A stretch of 13,610 nt of DNA. Source: Bacteroidales bacterium UBA1208 (lineage in GTDB: Bacteria; Bacteroidota; Bacteroidia; Bacteroidales; P3). Both the position numbers and the translations under genes were made by a program. Within the stretch, counting starts at the first letter, position 1, and every line of letters begins with the position of its first letter. This document shows, in pieces, positions 8,519 to 13,610 of the stretch. Below the pieces are notes generated by a model. It made no database searches. It worked only from the letters and a program-made list of their open reading frames with translations, and was not told the origin of the DNA. Location of the stretch: positions 1 through 13,610 of the forward strand of contig DBXQ01000095.1 in the NCBI GenBank assembly GCA_002309955.1, written 5' to 3'.

Positions 8519-8557
8519 CTAAGTGTTCTTATCGGTCCTGCCAGCCTCCTTAGGCAT
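8519..8557 (-). CDS. Possible 12-codon leader ORF upstream of lepA
   Basis: On the minus strand an ATG at 8557 opens a 12-codon frame, MPKEAGRTDKNT, ending at TAG (8519-8521) only 6 nt before the lepA ATG. Codons 3-5 are made from TAAGGAGG (8552-8545), a near-perfect anti-16S match that is rare in Bacteroidota leaders. That motif lies in a small hairpin, GCCT-AAGG-AGGC (8555-8544). A longer 7-bp stem, TCCTGCC/GGCAGGA (8580-8574 with 8542-8536), surrounds it. It lies downstream of the predicted lepA promoter, so it would be transcribed. It could be a translated leader, a ribosome-binding structure or chance; nothing proves translation. Confidence 0.25.
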   Translation of the reverse strand: MPKEAGRTDKNT

Positions 8558-8593
8558 ACAACCCTCGGCCACAGGCAGGATTAATCAAAAATG

Positions 8594-8601
8594 CAAATAT
8601 A
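8594..8601 (-). promoter_or_regulatory. Probable lepA promoter, -7 element TATATTTG
   Basis: On the minus strand 8601-8594 reads TATATTTG, an exact fit to the Bacteroidota primary sigma factor -7 consensus TAnnTTTG, preceded by an A-run. A matching TTTG -33 box is not found at the usual 19-21 bp spacing. Transcription would start near 8590, giving lepA a leader of roughly 75-80 nt. Confidence 0.55.
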
Positions 8602-8619
8602 CGCGTTTTTTTTGATATA

Positions 8620-8669
8620 AGCGGTTTCCAGACATAAAGAAACTTCTTATGGACTGATTTATAACCGCT
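8620..8669. repeat. Imperfect 50-bp inverted repeat overlapping the lepA -33 region
   Basis: Outer arms AGCGGTT (8620-8626) and AACCGCT (8663-8669) pair perfectly. Inside them, CAG (8629-8631) pairs with CTG (8654-8656), CATAA (8633-8637) with TTATG (8647-8651), and GA with TC around a small AACT loop, interrupted by short mismatched stretches. No T-run follows on either strand, so it is not a standard terminator. It covers the place where a -33 element for lepA would be expected. Confidence 0.35.
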
Positions 8670-8719
8670 GCCGATATCTTTAAGACCAGTGTTCTTTCGC
8701 CATCTCTTCATTAATGATC

Positions 8720-8754
8720 CGGTTGTTCAATAGTAAAATACCATTGAACAACCG
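8720..8754. repeat. Perfect 12-bp inverted repeat, function unknown
   Basis: CGGTTGTTCAAT (8720-8731) and ATTGAACAACCG (8743-8754) are exact reverse complements. The 11-nt spacer AGTAAAATACC can pair further as GTA-AAA-TAC after one mismatch, giving a 35-nt hairpin. A further copy of TTGAAC follows at 8755-8760 and forms the 11-bp palindrome CCGTTGAACGG (8752-8762). It lies 85 bp beyond the lipoprotein gene and about 120 bp upstream of the lepA -7 box. There is no T-run on either side. It could be a transcript 3'-end structure or a protein-binding site. Confidence 0.6.
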
Positions 8755-8839
8755 TTGAACGGCAGTACTACTACCACTGAAGAATGAATAGCCAACATAG
8801 CATGCAGCTCCTTTGGAGCATATTGCCATGTTCCATCAA

Positions 8840-9565
8840 TCAAGGCCAGAGGTTCCAGTCGTTCCATCCGGTAGTGTCGTAAATATTGAACTGGACATCA
8901 AAATGGTGTGTGATGCCTACCGGGATGTTGTCCAATCCCAACTGGCGGAGTTCATACTGGGTGCCATCGGTGTGCAGCTGGAGCTGGTCTTCGCCCAGAT
9001 AGGGCGGGTGGAGACCATAACGTGTGCGTGCCTCTACCCACTCCCACACGTCGCGGGCATGCTCCACGGTCCGCTGGACAAAAAGATCGTGAGTCCGCAC
9101 ATCGCCACCGTCAACAGCGTTGAGTATGTCCGGCCGCAAAAACCAATAGAACGAGCCTCCGATATAGTCGTCCGGATGACGGTTATACATCTCCTGTTCA
9201 CACCTTGCCATCTGATTCTGCATCCAATGCTGCCGCGGAGAGTAGAGCGAGCATTTCAGGGACAAGAGGGAGTCGTTCCTGAACCAGACATTCAGCAGAT
9301 AGATAGCGGTGTCGGTCTGGCAAAGGTATAAGATTGTCCTGCCGATGCCGTAAGTTGTGTCGCGGAATAGTGTGTAGCCATAATAGGACACGTGTCTCTC
9401 CAGAGTGTTATTCCAGCTGGACGATTCGCGCTGCTCCCACAAGTACACAAGGCCGTTGTATAGGCTGGAGGACACCGGGATTACATTCTCTTTGGTGCAT
9501 GAGGCGGTCATTAGCACTGCACACAAGGATACAGCAACCATGAGTCGGGATAACAATTTCTTCAT
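8840..9565 (-). CDS. Unrecognised tryptophan-rich lipoprotein
   Basis: A 241-residue protein of unknown function. The ATG at 9565 is chosen because it gives a lipoprotein signal peptide, MKKLLSRLMVAVSLCAVLMT then ASC, with C23 as the predicted lipid-bearing residue; a TTG at 9574 could add three residues but is less likely. The mature protein is unusually rich in aromatic residues, with ten tryptophans, and ends TTGWNDWNLWP. It also has patches such as DDYIGGSFYWFL (132-143) and DVWEWVEARTRYGL (172-185). I see no catalytic motif or known domain. It probably sits on the periplasmic or outer-membrane surface. It stands alone: the enolase terminator lies upstream and 327 bp separate its stop from the lepA start. 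Confidence 0.75.
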   Translation of the reverse strand: MKKLLSRLMVAVSLCAVLMTASCTKENVIPVSSSLYNGLVYLWEQRESSSWNNTLERHVSYYGYTLFRDTTYGIGRTILYLCQTDTAIYLLNVWFRNDSLLSLKCSLYSPRQHWMQNQMARCEQEMYNRHPDDYIGGSFYWFLRPDILNAVDGGDVRTHDLFVQRTVEHARDVWEWVEARTRYGLHPPYLGEDQLQLHTDGTQYELRQLGLDNIPVGITHHFDVQFNIYDTTGWNDWNLWP

Positions 9566-9609
9566 ATTGTACAAGTATTAATTGACGATAATGCTTTTTG
9601 TTTATATGA

Positions 9610-9635
9610 CGTGAAGAAATCCATTTTCTTACACG
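9610..9635. repeat. Small hairpin in the leader region of the lipoprotein gene
   Basis: CGTGAAGAAA (9610-9619) pairs with TTTCTTACACG (9625-9635) over 10 bp with one bulged A and a 5-nt loop. It lies 45-70 bp upstream of the lipoprotein start, so it may be in its promoter or leader. No function can be assigned. Confidence 0.3.
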
Positions 9636-9668
9636 TTTTGTTAACATTTAACTTTGGGGTAATGGCGT

Positions 9669-9680
9669 AGGAATATTCCT
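9669..9680. promoter_or_regulatory. 12-bp perfect palindrome upstream of the lipoprotein gene
   Basis: AGGAATATTCCT is a perfect palindrome about 105 bp upstream of the lipoprotein start and just past the enolase terminator. It could be a binding site for a dimeric regulator, but a palindrome of this length is not improbable by chance in a 180-bp gap, and no promoter elements were recognised beside it. Confidence 0.2.
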
Positions 9681-9696
9681 TGACGTATTTCGGCAC

Positions 9697-9733
9697 AAAA
9701 AAATCCCCCGTACGAATGTCTATACGGGGGATT
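9697..9733 (-). terminator. Intrinsic terminator of enolase
   Basis: On the minus strand AATCCCCCGTA and TACGGGGGATT (9733-9723 and 9712-9702) form an 11-bp GC-rich stem with a 10-nt loop, followed by a run of seven T (9703-9697). It begins 23 bp after the eno stop codon, an ideal rho-independent terminator. Confidence 0.93.
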
Positions 9734-9756
9734 GATATAAGATACCGATGGTATTT

Positions 9757-11046
9757 TTATTTGATGAATTTGAAATTCTTGCCAAGGTACTGAGCTTCGT
9801 CGCCGAGTCCTTCTTCAATGCGCATGAGCTGGTTGTATTTGCAGATGCGGTCGGTGCGGCTGGCGGAGCCTGTCTTGATAAGCCCAGTGTTAAGAGCCAC
9901 GACAAGGTCGGCGATGGTGGTATCCTCGGTCTCACCACTGCGGTGGGAGATGATGGAGGTGTAGCCGTTGCGGGTGGCGAGGCTGACAGCGTCAATGGTC
10001 TCGGAGAGAGTACCAATCTGGTTGAGCTTAACGAGGATGGAGTTGGCCACTTTGCGGTCAAGACCCATTTGGAGACGCTCGACGTTGGTGACAAAGAGGT
10101 CGTCTCCTACCAGCTGGCAACGGTCACCGATGGCATCGGTGAGGAGTTTCCAGCCATCCCAGTCGTCTTCGGCCATACCGTCTTCAATAGAGATGACGGG
10201 ATATTGGTCAACCCAACGTTTCCAGAAGTCAACCATCTCAGTGGCGTTGTATTTCTCACCTGTGGACCAGCGCATCTCGTAGAGACCGGTTTCGGGATTG
10301 TAGTACTCGGAGGCTGCAGCATCAAGACCGATGAAGATGTCTTCACCTGGGCGGTAGCCAGCCTTTTCGATGGCCTGGCAGACCACCTGAATGGCTTCAT
10401 CGTTGGAGGCGAGGTTGGGGGCGAAACCGCCTTCGTCGCCCACGTTGGTGGACATGTTGCGTGCCTTAAGGACGCTGCGGAGGTTGTGGAAAACCTCGGC
10501 ACCCATGCGAAGAGCTTCGGTAAAAGTGGGGGCTCCGACGGGCATGATCATGAACTCCTGAAAGTCGATGCTGTTATCGGCATGCGAACCACCGTTGAGG
10601 ATATTCATCATGGGGACGGGAAGCAGGTAGGCTCCGCAACCACCAAGGTAACGGTAGAGTTGCTGGCCGGACTCCATGGCTGCAGCTTTGGCGCAAGCCA
10701 ATGAAACACCAAGGATGGCGTTGGCACCGAGACGGCTCTTGTTGGGAGTGCCATCGAGCTCAATCATCTTCTGGTCGATAGAGCGTTGCTCTTCGACATA
10801 CATGCCGCGGAGTTCATCGTTAAGAACGTTGTTAACATTGTTGACGGCCTGCAGGACGCCTTTGCCAAGGTAGACAGACTTGTCGTTGTCACGAAGTTCG
10901 CAGGCTTCGTGGACGCCGGTAGAGGCTCCTGAGGGGACTGCAGCACGACCCATGGCACCCTGTTCAGTAAATACTTCGACTTCTACTGTGGGATTGCCGC
11001 GAGAGTCGAGAATCTGGCGGCCCCTGATTGCTATAATCTGTGACAT
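9757..11046 (-). CDS. eno: Enolase (phosphopyruvate hydratase)
   Basis: Converts 2-phosphoglycerate to phosphoenolpyruvate in glycolysis, and the reverse in gluconeogenesis; cytosolic. The protein has 429 residues from the ATG at 11046, matching the family length. The frame is open to 11214, but the extra 56 residues are non-conserved and overlap rplQ and its terminator, so the later start is right. Key residues are visible: the flexible loop SGASTG (39-44), H155 in NGGSHADNS, the acid E205 in GDEGGFAP, Mg ligands D242 (LDAAASE), E288 (SIEDG) and D315 (VGDD), the catalytic base K340 in ILVKLNQIGTLSET, and HRSGETEDT (368-376). It follows the alpha ribosomal operon on the same strand after that operon's terminator. 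I did not find a convincing own promoter in the 80-bp gap. Confidence 0.98.
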   Translation of the reverse strand: MSQIIAIRGRQILDSRGNPTVEVEVFTEQGAMGRAAVPSGASTGVHEACELRDNDKSVYLGKGVLQAVNNVNNVLNDELRGMYVEEQRSIDQKMIELDGTPNKSRLGANAILGVSLACAKAAAMESGQQLYRYLGGCGAYLLPVPMMNILNGGSHADNSIDFQEFMIMPVGAPTFTEALRMGAEVFHNLRSVLKARNMSTNVGDEGGFAPNLASNDEAIQVVCQAIEKAGYRPGEDIFIGLDAAASEYYNPETGLYEMRWSTGEKYNATEMVDFWKRWVDQYPVISIEDGMAEDDWDGWKLLTDAIGDRCQLVGDDLFVTNVERLQMGLDRKVANSILVKLNQIGTLSETIDAVSLATRNGYTSIISHRSGETEDTTIADLVVALNTGLIKTGSASRTDRICKYNQLMRIEEGLGDEAQYLGKNFKFIK

Positions 11047-11125
11047 AAATTTATATGTATTTGGTAAAAAACATCTATGTGGTTTGTAAATTTGATTGAG
11101 AATTACACTAATTGCTGGAGAATTG

Positions 11126-11166
11126 AAAAAAGGAATGCAGCGGTGGAGACCACCCCGCATTCCTTT
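11126..11166 (-). terminator. Intrinsic terminator at the end of the alpha ribosomal operon
   Basis: On the minus strand AAAGGAATGC and GCATTCCTTT (11166-11157 and 11138-11129) pair over 10 bp, with an inner GGTGG-TCT-CCACC stem (11154-11142), followed by TTTTTT and CAATT (down to 11121). It begins 22 bp after the rplQ stop and separates the ribosomal operon from eno. Confidence 0.88.
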
Positions 11167-11188
11167 GTTGCAGTGATTAGCTGAGAAT

Positions 11189-11677
11189 TTATTCGGCCTT
11201 GGGGGTCTCTTCAACTGCGGGAGTCTCCACTACAGGAGTCTCGGCAGTCTCCGCCTTCTTGGCGCGGCTACGACGAGTTGCCTTAGCTTTCTTCTCGGCA
11301 ATGGGTTTCAGCATGTTCTCGTTGTAGTCGACGAGCTCAATGATAGCCATGGCAGAGTTATCACCGTGGCGAATGCCAGTCTTCAGAATGCGGGTGTAAC
11401 CACCAGGACGGTTAGCGACTTTCTGCGAGATTTCGCGGAAAAGTTCGTTGACAGCCTCTTTACTGTGGAGGTAACTGAAGACAACACGGCGGTTGTTGGT
11501 GGTGTCCTCTTTTGAGCGATTGATGATGGGCTCGACATATACTCGGAGTGCTTTGGCTTTGGCCAGCGTGGTCTCGATTCTCTTCTCCATGATGAGAGAG
11601 GTGGCCATGTTGGAGAGCATAGCAACGCGATGTGCGTGGGTTCTTGACAGATGATTTACTTTACAACCGTGTCTCAT
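11189..11677 (-). CDS. rplQ: 50S ribosomal protein L17
   Basis: Large-subunit ribosomal protein of 162 residues. The conserved core (about 1-117) begins MRHGCKVNHLSRTHAHRVAM and contains LIMEKRIETTLAKAKALR (28-45) and RILKTGIRHGDNSAMAIIEL (96-115). A tail of about 45 residues follows: first basic (KKAKATRRSRAKK), then acidic and repetitive with three ETP units (146-159). Tails of this kind occur in Bacteroidota L17 and make it longer than the 127-residue E. coli protein. It starts 6 bp after the rpoA stop and is the last gene of the alpha operon. Confidence 0.98.
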   Translation of the reverse strand: MRHGCKVNHLSRTHAHRVAMLSNMATSLIMEKRIETTLAKAKALRVYVEPIINRSKEDTTNNRRVVFSYLHSKEAVNELFREISQKVANRPGGYTRILKTGIRHGDNSAMAIIELVDYNENMLKPIAEKKAKATRRSRAKKAETAETPVVETPAVEETPKAE

Positions 11678-11683
11678 TTCTTA

Positions 11684-12676
11684 TTATTCTTTATCTAATT
11701 TATACTTACTAATGTTCATACCGAATTCGAGGTTCTTTGAAGCAACGAGGTTCTCAAGCTCGGTGAGCGATTTCTTGCCGAAGTTTCTGAACTTCAGAAG
11801 GTCGGCCTTGTTAAACGAGACCAAATCGCCCAAGGTCTCAACCTCAGCGGCCTTAAGGCAGTTGAGAGCACGGACAGAGAGATCCATGTCAACCAACTTG
11901 GTCTTAAGGAGCTGGCGGGTATAGACGGTGCTTTCGTCAAATTCTTCCTGCACAGGTTTAGGCTCGGCTTCAAGAGTGATACGCTCGTCGCTGAAAAGCA
12001 TAAAGTGCTGGATGAGAATAGTGGCAGCTTCTTTCAAAGCCTCTTTCGGATGGATAGAACCGTCGGTTTGGATGTCGAAGGTCAGTTTTTCGTAGTCTGT
12101 ACGCTGTTCAACACGATAGTCAGAGACTTCGTATTTGACATTCTTGATAGGCGTATGGATAGAGTCGACAGCGATAACACCGATGGGGTCACCCGGCTTT
12201 TTGTTCTCGTCGGCAGGGACGTAGCCGCGGCCTTTCTCGATGGTGAGTTCGATTTTGAGTTCGGTAGTAGTCTCCATGTGGCAGATTTCAAGCTCAGGGT
12301 TGAGGACTTGGAAGCCATTGAGATGGTTGTTGAGATGACCTGCTTTGAAAACAGGCTGACCTACAACGACAAAGGATACCTTTTCGGATTCGAACTCTTC
12401 GATTTGGCGGCGGAAGCGGATTTGCTTCAGCTTAAGGATGATGTCGGTCATGTCCTCAACCACACCAGGAAGGGAGGAGAACTCATGATCAACACCTTCA
12501 ATGCGCACGGAAGTGATTGCAAAACCTTCAAGAGAAGAGAGCAAGACACGACGCAACGCATTGCCGATGGTGATGCCGTAGCCAGGCTCCAAGGGTCGGA
12601 ATTCGAAAACGCCACGGAAATCGTCGGCCTCGAGCATAACCACCTTGTCGGGTTTCTGGAAAGATAATATTGCCAT
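11684..12676 (-). CDS. rpoA: DNA-directed RNA polymerase alpha subunit
   Basis: Scaffold subunit that nucleates polymerase assembly and contacts upstream promoter DNA and activators. The protein has 330 residues from the ATG at 12676, starting MAILSFQKPDKVVMLEA as in Bacteroides. An in-frame ATG at 12706 would add ten non-conserved residues and is rejected. The N-terminal domain (about 1-235) has FEFRPLEPGYGITIGNALRR (24-43) and LLSSLEGFAITSVRIEGV (45-62), and ends near DGSIHPKEALKEAATILIQH (205-224). After a short linker, the C-terminal domain (about 251-315) keeps the DNA-contacting LSVRALNCLKAAEVETLGDL (R269) and RNFGKKSLTEL (297-307). It lies 101 bp after rpsD and 6 bp before rplQ. Confidence 0.99.
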   Translation of the reverse strand: MAILSFQKPDKVVMLEADDFRGVFEFRPLEPGYGITIGNALRRVLLSSLEGFAITSVRIEGVDHEFSSLPGVVEDMTDIILKLKQIRFRRQIEEFESEKVSFVVVGQPVFKAGHLNNHLNGFQVLNPELEICHMETTTELKIELTIEKGRGYVPADENKKPGDPIGVIAVDSIHTPIKNVKYEVSDYRVEQRTDYEKLTFDIQTDGSIHPKEALKEAATILIQHFMLFSDERITLEAEPKPVQEEFDESTVYTRQLLKTKLVDMDLSVRALNCLKAAEVETLGDLVSFNKADLLKFRNFGKKSLTELENLVASKNLEFGMNISKYKLDKE

Positions 12677-12777
12677 TTTGATTGCTTTCTTGATATTTGG
12701 TTTCACTGACCCTGACTCTTATATACCGACTGGAAAAATGAACAGCCAGTAACAAGCATTGGGTAACGAAAACACTA

Positions 12778-13383
12778 CTACTTGGAGTAGAGTTCGACAA
12801 TGAGCTGTTCGTTGATAGTCTCGGGGATGTCCGTACGCTCAGGATAGCTCATGAACTTACCGGTAAGACTGGAGCCATCCCACTCAAGCCAAGGATAGTT
12901 GTTGGCACGAGAAGCGAGATTGTCAGTGATAATCTCTAAAGACTTGGAACGCTCACGAACAGAGATGACATCACCAATTTTAAGTTGGTAAGAAGGAATG
13001 TTGACTACATTGCCATTGACAGCGATGTGACGATGGGACACGAGCTGACGAGCTTGTGCACGGCTGCAGGCGATGCCGAGACGATAGACAACATTGTCAA
13101 GACGAGCCTCAATGAGTTTCATGAGTTCTTCACCAGTGATACCACCACGGCGGGAGGCTTCGGCGTAGAGCTTACGGAACTGGCGCTCAAGGATGCCATA
13201 AGTATATTTGGCTTTCTGCTTCTCTTGAAGCTGAGTACCATACTCCGAGACTTTACCACGACGACGATTCTGTCCGTGCATACCCGGAGCGTAAGGTTTC
13301 TTTTCGTAGTTCTTATCGGGACCGTAAATAGGTTCGTGGAACTTTCTTGCTATTTTGGTTTTAGGACCTGTATATCTTGCCAT
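12778..13383 (-). CDS. rpsD: 30S ribosomal protein S4
   Basis: Primary 16S rRNA-binding protein that nucleates small-subunit assembly; in E. coli it also represses translation of this operon. It has 201 residues from the ATG at 13383. The N-terminal part MARYTGPKTKIARK and KKPYAPGMHGQNRRRGKVSE (28-47) lacks a zinc-binding cysteine cluster, so this is the cysteine-free form. The S4 RNA-binding domain is at about 93-155, with RLDNVVYRLGIACSRAQARQ (94-113) and LVSHRHIAVNG (114-124). It ends ELYSK and TAG. It starts 59 bp after rpsK and precedes rpoA, the standard order. Confidence 0.99.
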   Translation of the reverse strand: MARYTGPKTKIARKFHEPIYGPDKNYEKKPYAPGMHGQNRRRGKVSEYGTQLQEKQKAKYTYGILERQFRKLYAEASRRGGITGEELMKLIEARLDNVVYRLGIACSRAQARQLVSHRHIAVNGNVVNIPSYQLKIGDVISVRERSKSLEIITDNLASRANNYPWLEWDGSSLTGKFMSYPERTDIPETINEQLIVELYSK

Positions 13384-13442
13384 TGTTTACAATATTGAAT
13401 AAATGTTTCTGATTACGAAAGGGAATAATCCGTTCTTTCTAA

Positions 13443-13610
13443 TTAGACGCGACGACGCTTGGGAGGACGGCATCCGTTGTGAGGAAGCGGAGTAACGTCA
13501 ACAATTTCAGTCACTTCAATGCCGCAGCCGTTGATTGCACGGATAGCAGACTCACGTCCTGAACCAGGTCCTTTAACAAAGACTTTTACTTTTCTTAGGC
13601 CCAAATCATA
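13443..13610 (-). CDS. rpsK: 30S ribosomal protein S11, C-terminal part (cut by window edge)
   Basis: The last 55 codons of S11 plus the TAA stop, continuing past the right edge. The translation starts YDLGLRKVKVFVKGPGSGRE, continues SAIRAINGCGIEVTEIVDVT and ends PLPHNGCRPPKRRRV. This is the conserved S11 C-terminus that helps shape the mRNA exit region of the small subunit. It is the first alpha-operon gene visible here, followed by rpsD after 59 bp; rpsM would be expected just outside the window. Confidence 0.97.
   Translation of the reverse strand, partial: YDLGLRKVKVFVKGPGSGRESAIRAINGCGIEVTEIVDVTPLPHNGCRPPKRRRV

Noticed and set aside
8720..8754. Reading the perfect inverted repeat as a standard intrinsic terminator for the lipoprotein gene
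   Set aside because: No T-run follows the stem on the minus strand (GATCATTAATG follows), in contrast to the clear terminators elsewhere in this window.
8813..9331. 172-codon open frame on the plus strand over the lipoprotein gene
   Set aside because: The minus-strand frame has a convincing lipoprotein signal peptide at a natural ATG; the plus-strand frame has no signal, domain or promoter.
9748..10704. 318-codon open frame on the plus strand
   Set aside because: It is antisense to eno. It starts next to the eno terminator and its composition mirrors the complementary coding strand.
11047..11214. 56-residue N-terminal extension of enolase
   Set aside because: It would run through the rplQ terminator and into rplQ. 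The conserved enolase start MSQIIAIRGRQILDSRGNPT is at 11046.
12005..12667. 220-codon open frame on the plus strand
   Set aside because: It is antisense to rpoA, which is conserved along its whole length; no independent support.
12677..12777. Possible regulatory leader between rpsD and rpoA
   Set aside because: Only a 5-bp ACTGG/CCAGT stem with a 12-nt loop is present, too weak to call a structure or a terminator.
1..13610. Search for CRISPR arrays, tRNA or rRNA genes, insertion sequences, integrases, toxin-antitoxin or defence genes
   Set aside because: No regularly spaced repeats, tRNA-like cloverleaf, transposase or integrase motifs were seen. All longer coding regions except the 180-residue membrane protein and the lipoprotein belong to recognised families.

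Overview
The window looks like a chromosomal segment of a Bacteroidota bacterium, most likely of the order Bacteroidales. Four things point there: a C-terminal type IX secretion (Por) sorting domain at the left edge, an RpoA protein of 330 residues that reads like Bacteroides RpoA from end to end, a Bacteroidota-type lipoprotein style of efflux adaptor, and a TAnnTTTG-type -7 box upstream of lepA. I cannot place it to genus. Everything except the left-edge gene is on the minus strand.

Layout from left to right. (1) 1-234 (+): 3' end of a secreted protein with a type IX sorting domain. It converges on the minus-strand genes, and a bidirectional terminator lies between them at 257-289. (2) 6652 down to 392 (-): a four-gene efflux cluster, in transcription order a small uncharacterised membrane protein (180 aa), a periplasmic adaptor lipoprotein, an RND inner-membrane transporter and a TolC-type outer-membrane channel. 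The first two genes overlap by ATGA, the next gap is 16 bp and the last 60 bp, so this is a complete tripartite pump operon with one unknown extra member. No regulator gene is present, but a 19-bp near-palindrome sits just upstream. (3) 8512 down to 6707 (-): lepA (elongation factor 4), 54 bp upstream of the pump cluster with no visible terminator between them. (4) 8513-8839: a 327-bp stretch without a conventional gene. It holds a probable lepA -7 box, a possible 12-codon leader ORF containing an AAGGAGG motif, and two inverted-repeat structures. (5) 9565 down to 8840 (-): an unrecognised tryptophan-rich lipoprotein. (6) 11046 down to 9757 (-): enolase, closed by a strong intrinsic terminator. 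(7) 13610 down to 11189 (-): the end of the alpha ribosomal operon, rpsK (cut by the window edge), rpsD, rpoA and rplQ, with its own terminator before eno.

Most of the window is conserved housekeeping and a standard RND pump. I found no evidence of a wholly new system such as a defence island, CRISPR array, mobile element or prophage. The best leads are modest: the unknown membrane protein coupled to the pump, the operator-like palindrome before it, the lepA leader ORF, the perfect hairpin at 8720-8754, and the orphan tryptophan-rich lipoprotein.
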